Part shown: piece by piece, positions 1 through 7,693 of the stretch
Layout of the letters: each line of letters opens with the position of its first letter
Position numbering within the stretch: position 1 is the first letter of the stretch
Assembly: GCA_947465645.1 (NCBI GenBank)
Contig: CANIBQ010000130.1
Span: forward strand, 1-10,925
From: Acidobacteriota bacterium
Lineage (GTDB): Bacteria > Acidobacteriota > Vicinamibacteria > Vicinamibacterales > UBA2999
Direction: 5' to 3'
DNA: 10,925 bases
Translations under genes and position numbers: made by a program
The notes under the pieces: model-generated
What the model saw: only the letters and a program-made list of their open reading frames with translations
What the model was told of the DNA's origin: nothing
Databases searched by the model: none

Positions 1-1409
1 AGATCGGCAAACCCGTAGACGACGTGGATGCCGTGCGCCTCGAGCCGCCTGGCCCAGATGATGTTGTTGCGCTCGTCGAAGCGCGCCTTCAGCTCCACCA
101 GCACCGCCACCTGCTTGCCGGCCTCCGCCGCCTCGATCAGCAGGTCGATCAGCGGGGCGTTGGCGCCGATCCGGTACATCGTCATCTTGATCGCGATGAC
201 GTGCGGATCCTTCACAGCGGCGTGCAGAAAGCCCTCGACCGCCGCGAACGATTCGTACGGCAGGTGGATGAGCTGGTCCTGGTCGCGGATCAGATCGAAG
301 ATCGCTTCGGGATCCTCATCGCAACGCCAAGGACTGCGGGCGTGGAACGGCGGGTCCTTCAGCTCCGGACGGTGGATCTTCGTCAACTGCATCCAGTCGC
401 CGAAGCCGAGACGGTGCGGCGTCCGCACGACGATCGCCTCGGTGGCCTCGAAGTTTTCGACCAGGATCCGCAGCACGCGCGGCGGCATGTCGGTGCCCAC
501 CTGCAAGAGCGCGATCGGCCCGTTCCGGAGCTGCTTCAGGCTTCGATCGACTGATTCCAGCAGGTCGTCGGCTTCGTCCTGCTCGATCGCGAGATCCGCG
601 TCGCGGACGATCCGGAACAGATGCGACGCCTTCACCTGCGTTCCGGGAAACAGCTCGTGCATGTTCGCGCGGATCACATCCTCGACGAACACAAAGGTGA
701 GCCCCTTCGACGGGCTGAGCGCTTCGGGAATGGAGATGAACCGCGGCAGGACATCCGGCACCTTGACACGCGCGAACTTCGTGCGGCCGCCGTGGCGGAC
801 GACGACGGCGAAATTCTTACTGAGGTTCGAGATCAGCGGAAACGGATGGCCAGGGTCGAACGCCAGCGGCGTGAGCACCGGGCAGATCTCGCGGGAGAAG
901 TAGGCCTGGAGATATTCGCGGATGTCCGGCGTCCACTGGTCGGCTTCGAGCAGGACGATGCGCTCGGCCTCGAGCAGCGGCCGCAGGGTGTCCCAGCAGG
1001 CTGCCTCGTCTTCGAGCATGCGAAGCGAGCGCGTCCACATCGCCTCGAGTTGACGCTCGGTGTTGTAGCCGTCCGGCGCGATGTCCTCGAGCCCCTCGCG
1101 CAACGCCTTCTGCGTCGTGGAGACGCGGATCATGAAGAACTCGTCCAGGTTGGTCGCGACGATCGACAGGAACTTCACGCGCTCGAGCAGCGGGTGCGAG
1201 GCGTCGAGCGCCTGCTCCAGCACGCGCTGGTTGAACTCGAGCCAGCTCAGCTCGCGGTTGATGTAGAGCGCGTGGTTCTTCAGGTCGCCCGGGTCGATCT
1301 CGGGCTCCGCCACGACCCGCAACTGCGGACGCGCCGCGCCCGCGGCGGTGCGGGTTCGGGTGGTTTCATTCCGCCGTTCGACGACGGCAGTTTCTCGAGG
1401 GGAATCCAT
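1..1409 (-). CDS. ppk1: Polyphosphate kinase PPK1, N-terminal 469 residues (3' end outside window)
   Basis: Makes polyphosphate from the terminal phosphate of ATP, reversibly; a cytoplasmic or membrane-associated enzyme of phosphate storage and stress response. Reading from ATG at 1409, a charged, poorly conserved extension of about 43 residues precedes the N-terminal helical domain, which opens with INRELSWLEFN (50-60) and continues with ATNLDEFFMIRV. The head domain shows PVLTPLAFDPGHPFP and SNLSKNFAV. The catalytic domain shows TMYRIG with Arg413 and ELKARFDE with Arg443, matching E. coli Arg375 and Arg405 with a constant offset of 38. On that offset the autophosphorylated histidine (E. 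coli His435) would be residue 473, four residues past the window edge, so catalysis cannot be confirmed here. The last visible residues, HVVYGFAD, fit the approach to that histidine. PPK1 is usually about 690-720 residues, so roughly a third is missing on the left. There is no clear Shine-Dalgarno before the start; the gene is divergent from the aconitase-type gene. Confidence 0.96.
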   Translation of the reverse strand, partial: MDSPRETAVVERRNETTRTRTAAGAARPQLRVVAEPEIDPGDLKNHALYINRELSWLEFNQRVLEQALDASHPLLERVKFLSIVATNLDEFFMIRVSTTQKALREGLEDIAPDGYNTERQLEAMWTRSLRMLEDEAACWDTLRPLLEAERIVLLEADQWTPDIREYLQAYFSREICPVLTPLAFDPGHPFPLISNLSKNFAVVVRHGGRTKFARVKVPDVLPRFISIPEALSPSKGLTFVFVEDVIRANMHELFPGTQVKASHLFRIVRDADLAIEQDEADDLLESVDRSLKQLRNGPIALLQVGTDMPPRVLRILVENFEATEAIVVRTPHRLGFGDWMQLTKIHRPELKDPPFHARSPWRCDEDPEAIFDLIRDQDQLIHLPYESFAAVEGFLHAAVKDPHVIAIKMTMYRIGANAPLIDLLIEAAEAGKQVAVLVELKARFDERNNIIWARRLEAHGIHVVYGFAD

Positions 1410-1439
1410 AGTCAGTGGGCCGATCAATAAAGGGCGGCG

Positions 1440-1448
1440 ATCATAGCA
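1440..1448 (-). promoter_or_regulatory. Putative extended -10 promoter of ppk1
   Basis: Read on the minus strand the sequence is TGCTATGAT: a TG-n extension followed by TATGAT, five of six matches to the sigma70 -10 box. It lies about 31 bases before the ppk1 start, giving a leader of about 24 bases. No good -35 box lies 17 bases upstream; that spot (about 1463-1468) is occupied by the palindrome at 1457-1470. Extended -10 promoters can work without a -35. Inferred from sequence only. Confidence 0.4.
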
Positions 1449-1456
1449 GAGCGTCG

Positions 1457-1470
1457 TAACGGCTGAGCCG
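1457..1470. repeat. 14-bp palindromic direct repeat, copy 1 (possible operator)
   Basis: The sequence taacggctgagccg contains the perfect palindrome CGGCT-G-AGCCG (1460-1470). An identical 14-base copy lies at 1547-1560. This copy sits in the divergent ppk1/aconitase-type promoter region, over the -35 position expected for the ppk1 promoter. A dimeric regulator site is a reasonable guess, but no regulator gene is nearby. Confidence 0.45.
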
Positions 1471-1512
1471 GCCCGAAGCTGCCGATACTCGAGGCAAACC
1501 TCTGCAGGACGG

Positions 1513-3516
1513 ATGCCGTACTATTCCATCGAAATGCCTGCGGAAATAACGGCTGAGCCGCGTCGAATATCCGGAAAAGCGCTCATCTTCTGGGACCCCC
1601 GGCTGTCCGGCACCAGGTTCGGGCGGAAGCTGGATGCCATAGATACGGACCAGATTACCCCAGCGGCCGACTGCGTCTCGGAAAGCCTCGAAACCCTGGA
1701 CGAACGCTGGAAGGCCGGGTCGTTCCGCTACCTCATGCCCGATTTCCGTCGCCGGGTGCATCAGGGCGAGACGTTCGTCATCGCCGGCGACCGGTTTGCC
1801 ATTGGGTCGTCCCGCGAGATGAGTCCTGCCGGCCTCAAGGGGATCGCGGACGAAGCAGGCCTCGAGATGGTCATCGTCTGCGGCGCACACATGGGCGATA
1901 TCTTTCGCCGCAATGCCCTCAACCTGGGCCTCCACGTCGTCCAGAGCCCAGAGGCCGTGGCCGACGCGCAGGACGGCGACGAGTTCACCTTCGATCCGGT
2001 CTCGCGCCAAATCGTCAACCTCACGCAGGACAAGACGTACGACCCGCTGCCGCTGACCGCCAAGGAAGACGAGATACGGCGCAGCGGAGGCATCCTCACG
2101 GTCGGCCGGCACGAGTTCCAGGCGGGCGTCGGGCGCCAGCGTCACATCGAGTTTCCTGATGCGTCACTGGCGCGCACGATGACGACGACCGAGCAGATTG
2201 TCTGGGCGCACCGTGTCGACAAGGATCGCCGCGAGCTCAGGCCCGGCGACACGCTGCGCGTGTACGCCGATCTCCTGCCGGCGTCGGACGGCACGGCGCC
2301 GTTTGCCATCCATGCGTTCAATCAGATCACGGCGGGCGAGACGATCCGTCCGCTGCATGCCGCGATAGCCAACGATCACTTCGTGTTCACGGGCCGCGAC
2401 GATGACGACAAGCAGACGGGAATCGGGCGCGCGTTCGCCGCGCACCACGGTCTCGAGAAGCCCTACTACGCGACGCCCGGCGACGGCATCTTTCATTTCT
2501 ATTTTCCCGAGCAGGGGCTGGTGGTGCCGGGCCAGTTCATTCCCGGCGCCGATTCGCACAGCCGCGCCTACGGGGCGTACGGCGCCGTCGGTCTGGGCGT
2601 CGGATCCACGACGCTCGGCTTCGGGTGGGCCACCGGCTACGTCTATTTCACGCTGCCGAAGGCGAGGCGCGTGGTGTTCACCGGCAGGCTGCAGGCGTGG
2701 GTGAGCGGCAAGGACATCGTGCTCGAGCTGCTGCGGCGCTGGGGCACCGCGCAGTCGCAGGGCATGTCGGTGGAATTCGTCGACGCCGATCGGCAGTTGC
2801 CGATCGCCTATCGCAACACCGTGTCGAACATGATGGCGGAAGCGGAGGCGATGAACGGCATCTTCGCCGCCGATGACGTCACCGACGCGTGGTACGCAGC
2901 CAAGGGGATGACGGATCTGCCCTATCCGCGCGTTGCGCCCGGCGCCGATGCGCGGTTCGAGATCGACGAGGAGCTGTCGCTCGCCGCGGTCGTGCCGATG
3001 ATCGCCAAGCCGTTCAGCCCGGGCAACGCGTTTCCCGCAGACGAGGTCGCGCGGGAGCGGATCCCGTTCGACAAGGCGTTGATCGGGTCGTGCACCAACG
3101 GCAGCTACGACGACCTGCTCCAGGCGGCGCTGGTGCTGTACAACGCGCGGCGCGCGGGGGCGACGAGGGCGGCGTGCGCGCTCGTCGTATTTCCCGGATC
3201 CGGCGGTGTCGGGACGCAGATCGAGCGGCCTGACCCTCGTCTCGGCGGCGAGTCGATCGCCGAGATCGTTCGATCGGTGGGCGGCGAGATCCGTCGCTCG
3301 TGGTGCGGCCCCTGCTTCGGACAGGGGCCCGACGCGCTGCAGCCGGGGGAGCGCGCGATCACCTCGTTCAACCGCAACTGGCAGAACCGCATGGGCCTTG
3401 GCGGCGAAGGCTACCTGGCCAGCCCTGCCGTGGTGGCCGCCTCCGCGCTCCTTGGCTACATGGCGCCGCCTTCAGAACTCGGGCTCCAATGGGACCCGGA
3501 GCGCTATGGGATCTGA
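1513..3516 (+). CDS. Fused aconitase / 3-isopropylmalate-dehydratase-type protein, swivel domain first
   Basis: A 667-residue member of the aconitase superfamily ([4Fe-4S] enzymes that isomerise or dehydrate hydroxy-acids). Residues about 20-205 form the swivel, LeuD-like domain: AIDTDQITPA, then the substrate-binding motif GSSRE at 98-102 and DIFRRNALNLGL. From about 213 the large LeuC-like part follows: GIFHFYFPEQG, GADSHSRAYGAYGAV (Asp347, His349), IGSCTNG (Cys527), WCGPCFG (Cys598, Cys601) and NRNWQNRMG near the end. All three cluster cysteines are present, so it should be an active Fe-S enzyme. The order is reversed compared with eukaryotic LeuC-LeuD fusions and resembles AcnB without its HEAT domain. 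The usual IPM-isomerase YL signature after DTDQI(I)PA is replaced by ADCV, so leucine biosynthesis is not assured; homoaconitate, dimethylmalate or another acid is possible. ATG 1513 has a weak AGGA upstream; Met8 at 1534 is an alternative start. No leuA or leuB is adjacent. Confidence 0.88.
   Translation: MPYYSIEMPAEITAEPRRISGKALIFWDPRLSGTRFGRKLDAIDTDQITPAADCVSESLETLDERWKAGSFRYLMPDFRRRVHQGETFVIAGDRFAIGSSREMSPAGLKGIADEAGLEMVIVCGAHMGDIFRRNALNLGLHVVQSPEAVADAQDGDEFTFDPVSRQIVNLTQDKTYDPLPLTAKEDEIRRSGGILTVGRHEFQAGVGRQRHIEFPDASLARTMTTTEQIVWAHRVDKDRRELRPGDTLRVYADLLPASDGTAPFAIHAFNQITAGETIRPLHAAIANDHFVFTGRDDDDKQTGIGRAFAAHHGLEKPYYATPGDGIFHFYFPEQGLVVPGQFIPGADSHSRAYGAYGAVGLGVGSTTLGFGWATGYVYFTLPKARRVVFTGRLQAWVSGKDIVLELLRRWGTAQSQGMSVEFVDADRQLPIAYRNTVSNMMAEAEAMNGIFAADDVTDAWYAAKGMTDLPYPRVAPGADARFEIDEELSLAAVVPMIAKPFSPGNAFPADEVARERIPFDKALIGSCTNGSYDDLLQAALVLYNARRAGATRAACALVVFPGSGGVGTQIERPDPRLGGESIAEIVRSVGGEIRRSWCGPCFGQGPDALQPGERAITSFNRNWQNRMGLGGEGYLASPAVVAASALLGYMAPPSELGLQWDPERYGI
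1547..1560. repeat. 14-bp palindromic direct repeat, copy 2
   Basis: Exact copy of the sequence at 1457-1470, 90 bases downstream. It falls in the first codons (about 12-16) of the aconitase-type gene, before the conserved swivel domain begins. The two copies bracket the proposed start codon at 1513, as paired operators can do. It could also be a duplicated scrap of DNA. Confidence 0.4.
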
Positions 3517-3539
3517 AGATCGCGAGCTAAGATCGGCCG

Positions 3540-6287
3540 ATGAGAAAGCTGCTGGTCGCGCTCGCGTCGGCCGCTGCACTGCTCCTCTCCGGCGAAGCCG
3601 TCGCGCAGACGCCGCCCGCCGAACCACCAGCACAGCTCCAGGGTCCGACGTTCCGCACGGGCGTCGAGGTGATCGCCATCGACGTGGCCGTCGTGGACGG
3701 CCGCGGCAAGCCGGTCGAGGATCTGCTCGCGCCGGATTTCGTCGTCAAGATTGACGGTGAGCCCCGGCGCGTCGTATCGGCCGAGCAGGTGAAGATCGAC
3801 ATCGAGGCCGCCAGGCGCGAGTACGCCGAGCCCGTCGAGAGCCTCTATACGACGAACCTGGTGCCGCCCAACGGCCGCATGATCGTGCTCGCGGTCGATC
3901 AGTTGAACATCCGTCCCGGCGCCGTTCGCCCGCTGCTCGCCACCGCCGCCAAATTTCTCGAATCCCTCAGCCCCGCCGACCGCGTCGCGTTCGTCTCGTA
4001 CCCGGACCCGGGGGTGTTCGTCGACTTCACCAACGATCGCCTGAGGCTCAAACAGGCGATGGAGCGCGTGGTCGGCTCGCAGTCGACCTTCTCCGGCAGG
4101 TTCAACGTCGGGCTGTACGAAGCGATCGCGATCAGCGATCGGCACGACGACCGGATCTACAACCTGGTGATCCAGCGCGAGTGCCGCGGCCTGGCGGGTT
4201 TCTCGCTCGAGCAGTGTGAGCGCGACGTGGTCGTCGAGGCGGACATGATGGTCGCCAACGTGCGCCGCGACACGACGCAGTCGCTGAGCGGACTCTTCCA
4301 GCTTCTGCAGTACCTCGCGCTCATCGAGGGTCCGAAGTCGCTCATCCTGATGTCTGAAGGGATGGTGCTCGAGAACCAGTCAGACCTCGACCTCGTGATC
4401 CGGGCAGCGGCCATTGGCCGCGTGGCCGTCAACGTGCTGCTGATGGACGTGCCGCGCGGCGACGTCGTGCTGCAGCAGATGCCGCCGACGGCGAGCGAGG
4501 ATCGCGACATGCAGCGGGCGGGCCTCGAGAACCTCGCGGCCGGCGCGCGCGGAGCGCTCTACAACGTCATCGGCACAGGCGAGAGCATCTTCGAGCGGCT
4601 GTCGTCGGAACTGTCGGCGCATTACGTCATCGCGGTGGAGCAGATCCCGGGAGACCGTGACGACCGGAACCACCGCATCGACGTCGAGGTGCGCCGGCGC
4701 GGCGTCACCATCCGCTCGCGCCGCGCGTTCGTGCTGTCGTCGCCCGGCAAGCCGCGGAAGCCGGAGGAAGTGCTCGGCGAGATCATGCGGTCGCCGTTCG
4801 GCGTCGCCGAGCTGCCGCTGCGCGTAGCCACGTTCTCGCGGCACGATGCCGCGAGCGGCAAGGTTCGCGTGCTGATTGCCGCCGACGTCGGGCAGCCCGG
4901 CGTCGTCAACCAGGACTTTTCGATCGGCTACGTGCTGATCGACAGGGACGGCAAGGCCGTCGCGGGCAGTTCCGAAAAGCGAACGCTGTCGGCGCCCGAC
5001 GGCCAGGCCACGACGGCGCCCGCGTACCTGGGCGAGGCGGTGGTCGACGCGGGCACCTACTCGCTGCGCTTCGGCGTGGTCGACGCCGAGGGACGCCGCG
5101 GCGGCGTCGTTCGCGACGTGAGCGCCTGGAAGTTCACGGGCGAGGAGTTTGCGCTGGGCGATCTGTTGATCGGCGACTTTCCCACCTCGGGCGAGCCGAC
5201 GGTTCGGCCCGGCGTCGAGCCGCGCGTACGCGAGTCGCTGGCCGCCTACTTCGAGCTGTATTCCACATCCGCCGGCACGCTCGACGCCACCAAGGTCAAC
5301 ATCGAGATTGCAGACGAGCAGGACGGTCCCGCGCTGACCTCGAGCGTGGCCCGTATCGTGCCGAGCTCCCAGCCGACGGCCCGCACGGCGCAGGCAATCG
5401 TCTCGGCCGTGGTGCTGCCGCCGGGACGCTACTTCGCGCGCGCCCGGGTCGAGCGCGACGGCAAGACCGCGGGCGTGCTCGTGCGCCCGTTCATCCTCGA
5501 CGCGCCGGCCCCCAACGCGCCGATGCCGGTGTTCGCGCTCGCCTCGGTGCCGCAGTTCGACCCCTCGTCGGTGATGAGCAAGGACATCGTCACCGCCATG
5601 CTGGATTCAGCGGACAAGGGCGCGCCCGCACTCAAGGGGGCGATGGCCGAAGCGCGGGCCGGGCGCTACGCCACCGCCGCGCTCGAAGCGTTGACCTCTG
5701 GCGATCAGACGCTCGCGGCGTTCTTCAAGGGCCTTGACTGGTACTCGAAAGGGCAGATCGGGCAGGCCGCGACGCAGTTGCAGCTGGCGTCCGGACCGCG
5801 CCAGGGGTTCTTCCCGGCGGCGTTCTATCTCGGGGCCGCGCTGGCAGCCGGCGGCAAAGACCGCGACGCCGCCGGCGTCTGGCAACTGGCGATGGGCAAC
5901 CAGCCGCGTCCGCGGCTGGCGTACATCCTCTTCGCCGACGCGCGGCTTCGTGACGGTCAGCCGACGTCGGTGATCGACGTGCTGAAGCCGATGTACGAAC
6001 GCACGCCTGACGACGATGAGATCGCGATGCGGCTCGCGTCGGCGATGCTCATGACCGGCCGCTACGTCGAGGCGCGTCCGGTGCTCGACACCTTCCTCGC
6101 CAAGCATCCAGACGACCAGGCCGCGCTCTTCGCCGCCGTCTTCGCGCAGTACCAGGCGACGACGCGGGAGAAGCTCGCGGTGTCAGCCGCCGAGCGCGCG
6201 AAACTCATGCGCTACGTGAGAGCGTACGAGGGACCGCAGCAGGCGCTGATGACAAAGTATCTGGACGTGATGACGGCGACCCGCTGA
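3540..6287 (+). CDS. Exported VWFA-related protein (acidobacterial family) with TPR C-terminus
   Basis: A 915-residue secreted or periplasmic protein. Residues 1-22 are a clear signal peptide (MRKLL, an Ala/Leu core, cleavage after AVA). Residues about 40-80 carry the entry domain typical of VWFA-related acidobacterial proteins (VEVIAIDVAVVDGRGKPV, then DFVVKIDGEPRRV). The von Willebrand A-like fold starts with MIVLAVDQLNI (Asp120). The canonical metal motif DxSxS is not there; DxLN is, as I recall, common in this family, so metal binding is doubtful. The middle (about 440-680) is probably beta-rich domains. Residues about 695-890 are alpha-helical repeats of TPR type (AGRYATAALEAL, AFYLGAALAAGGKDRDAAGVW, AMLMTGRYVEARPVL). 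The only two cysteines, Cys215 and Cys226, lie close together and may form a disulfide after export. It starts 23 bases after the previous stop, with no good ribosome binding site. A protein-interaction or scaffold role is likely; no substrate can be named. Confidence 0.88.
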   Translation: MRKLLVALASAAALLLSGEAVAQTPPAEPPAQLQGPTFRTGVEVIAIDVAVVDGRGKPVEDLLAPDFVVKIDGEPRRVVSAEQVKIDIEAARREYAEPVESLYTTNLVPPNGRMIVLAVDQLNIRPGAVRPLLATAAKFLESLSPADRVAFVSYPDPGVFVDFTNDRLRLKQAMERVVGSQSTFSGRFNVGLYEAIAISDRHDDRIYNLVIQRECRGLAGFSLEQCERDVVVEADMMVANVRRDTTQSLSGLFQLLQYLALIEGPKSLILMSEGMVLENQSDLDLVIRAAAIGRVAVNVLLMDVPRGDVVLQQMPPTASEDRDMQRAGLENLAAGARGALYNVIGTGESIFERLSSELSAHYVIAVEQIPGDRDDRNHRIDVEVRRRGVTIRSRRAFVLSSPGKPRKPEEVLGEIMRSPFGVAELPLRVATFSRHDAASGKVRVLIAADVGQPGVVNQDFSIGYVLIDRDGKAVAGSSEKRTLSAPDGQATTAPAYLGEAVVDAGTYSLRFGVVDAEGRRGGVVRDVSAWKFTGEEFALGDLLIGDFPTSGEPTVRPGVEPRVRESLAAYFELYSTSAGTLDATKVNIEIADEQDGPALTSSVARIVPSSQPTARTAQAIVSAVVLPPGRYFARARVERDGKTAGVLVRPFILDAPAPNAPMPVFALASVPQFDPSSVMSKDIVTAMLDSADKGAPALKGAMAEARAGRYATAALEALTSGDQTLAAFFKGLDWYSKGQIGQAATQLQLASGPRQGFFPAAFYLGAALAAGGKDRDAAGVWQLAMGNQPRPRLAYILFADARLRDGQPTSVIDVLKPMYERTPDDDEIAMRLASAMLMTGRYVEARPVLDTFLAKHPDDQAALFAAVFAQYQATTREKLAVSAAERAKLMRYVRAYEGPQQALMTKYLDVMTATR

Positions 6288-6299
6288 ACCGCCGCCGGT

Positions 6300-6620
6300 A
6301 GTCTCGACGACCCGGCGCAGGCGCACGCGCTGCTGCGGTGCGTCCAGGAGATCATGACGAATGCCGCGCGTCACGGCGGGGGCAGGAATCTCTGGATTCG
6401 CATCGAGAGGCGGGACGGGGGAATCGATCTCCACGCCCGCCATGAAGGCCGAGGCACATCGGATCTGAAATGGGGCAACGGCCTGTCGGGCATTGGTGAA
6501 CGATTCGCGGAGCATGCCGGCCTCGTGGAGTTCAACCCAGGCCCGGGCGGAGGCTTCGAGATTCGCGGGTTCATGCCCAGGCGAGCGGTCCTCAAGGCCC
6601 TCGAGCTCGGATACGCCTGA
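6300..6620 (+). pseudogene. Remnant of a sensor histidine kinase: C-terminal HATPase domain only
   Basis: In frame, the sequence reads from LDDPAQAHALLRCVQEIMT through NAARHGGGRNLWI to GNGLSGIGERF and GGGFEIRGFMP. This is the C-terminal ATPase domain of a NarX/LiaS-type histidine kinase. The N box (E, TNA, RH) and the Gly-rich G2 region are kept. The G1 box, normally DxGxG, reads HEGRG, with His (codon 6441-6443) in place of the ATP-contacting Asp. There is no start codon before ATG 6354, which is already inside the N box; the open frame is closed upstream by the stop of the VWFA gene (6285-6287), which is in the same frame. Dimerisation and sensor parts are absent. Best read as a decayed fragment. 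An 88-residue protein from ATG 6354 is possible but would lack half the fold. The tail RRAVLKALELGYA ends three bases before the hydrolase start. Confidence 0.72.
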
Positions 6621-6623
6621 CAG

Positions 6624-7685
6624 ATGTACCTCCACGGCTGCAACTATCCATGGTCTACAGACGGCACGACCGTCTTTTACGGGATGGATTTCGGGGCGAA
6701 TGTGTGGGGCTCGCATCTCGGTGTGTCGACTCGTCGCGCGGCGATCGGGCGGGACTTTGCGGAGATGGCCGCGCTCGGTTTCACGGCGGCGCGATGGTTT
6801 CTGTTCTGCGACGGACGTTCAGGCATCGTCTACGACGAGAGTGGATTGCCGGCCGGCGTCGATGCCCATCTCTTCACCGACCTCGACGCCGCGCTCGAGA
6901 TCGCACGCGATGTCCAGATCCGGATCGCCTTCGTCCTCTTCGATCACCGGCTGCTGTTCAGCGGCGTCCGCGAAACCATCGCCGATCCGGTGACCGGCTC
7001 TCTTCTCGAGGGACGGCTGCCCGAAGGACGCGCCCGGATGCTGGTTTCTGCAGCCGGCCGCGATGCTCTCTTCACGCGCGTGCTCGAGCCGCTGGTGCGG
7101 CGCTACGGCCGATCCGGCGAGCGCGCCGACCTCGAGTCGAGTGTCCTGGCGTACGAATTCATGAACGAGCCAGATTGGGTGATCGAAGAATGGGAGCGGG
7201 ATCTCAGTCGTCACGTGGCGCGGCCGCTGCCCTTTGAGGTGGCCGGCGAGCTCGTGTCGAGGCTCGGAGATCTCGTGCATGCCCACACGTCCGCGCTGAC
7301 GACGATCGCCGCTGCGCGCCTCCACAATCTCTGGGCCTGGGATGACGACGCACTTGGGTTGGATGTGCTGCAGGTGCATTCGTATCCCGATACGAAGCAC
7401 CCTGGGCGCGACGCCGATGTCTTCGGCAAGCACGCGGGATCGCTGGGCGTCCGGCGTCCCGTGATTCTCGGCGAGTTCCCGGGAGATGCCGAGACGCATC
7501 CCGACGGCGCCTCACCGCCGGCCCGGACTCTCGACGAGTATCTCGAATTCGCCGTCGCCAGCGGTTACATCGGCGCGTGGCCCTGGAGCTTCAGCGGCAC
7601 TGATGGATACGGTCGTCTGCCCTCGGAGCCGTTGCAACGCTTCGCGAAACGGCACCCCGAGCTGGTCAACGCGAGAGCACGCTGA
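6624..7685 (+). CDS. Clan GH-A glycoside hydrolase (GH5-like), probably cytoplasmic
   Basis: A 353-residue TIM-barrel retaining glycosidase. The N-terminus GCNYPW and YGMDFGANVWG begins the first strand; GFTAARWFLF gives the strand with the conserved Arg. YEFMNEPDW supplies the acid/base Glu182 (NEP motif) after strand 4, and VILGEFPG supplies the nucleophile Glu284 at strand 7; WPWSFSG follows at strand 8. The length fits a bare catalytic domain. No signal peptide, binding module or membrane helix is visible, so it may act inside the cell on imported oligosaccharides, or N-terminal export information is missing. The family and substrate cannot be fixed; mannan or beta-glucan type activity is a guess. 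ATG 6624 lies three bases after the stop of the histidine kinase remnant, with no clear Shine-Dalgarno. The conserved-looking N-terminus supports this start over Met21. No sugar transporter or regulator is adjacent. Confidence 0.8.
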   Translation: MYLHGCNYPWSTDGTTVFYGMDFGANVWGSHLGVSTRRAAIGRDFAEMAALGFTAARWFLFCDGRSGIVYDESGLPAGVDAHLFTDLDAALEIARDVQIRIAFVLFDHRLLFSGVRETIADPVTGSLLEGRLPEGRARMLVSAAGRDALFTRVLEPLVRRYGRSGERADLESSVLAYEFMNEPDWVIEEWERDLSRHVARPLPFEVAGELVSRLGDLVHAHTSALTTIAAARLHNLWAWDDDALGLDVLQVHSYPDTKHPGRDADVFGKHAGSLGVRRPVILGEFPGDAETHPDGASPPARTLDEYLEFAVASGYIGAWPWSFSGTDGYGRLPSEPLQRFAKRHPELVNARAR

Positions 7686-7693
7686 TCGCCGCG

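Noticed and set aside
24..1430. Long plus-strand open frames across the ppk1 region
   Set aside because: They are antisense to a clear PPK1 reading frame; their products are Arg/Asp/Val-rich and show no known motif, as expected from GC-rich shadow frames.
3504..4145. Minus-strand open frame opposite the start of the VWFA gene
   Set aside because: The plus-strand signal peptide and VWFA-type motifs are convincing; the antisense product has shadow-type composition.
7686..7693. Terminator between the convergent hydrolase and fapA genes
   Set aside because: Only 8 bases separate the stop codons and no hairpin with a T-run is visible.
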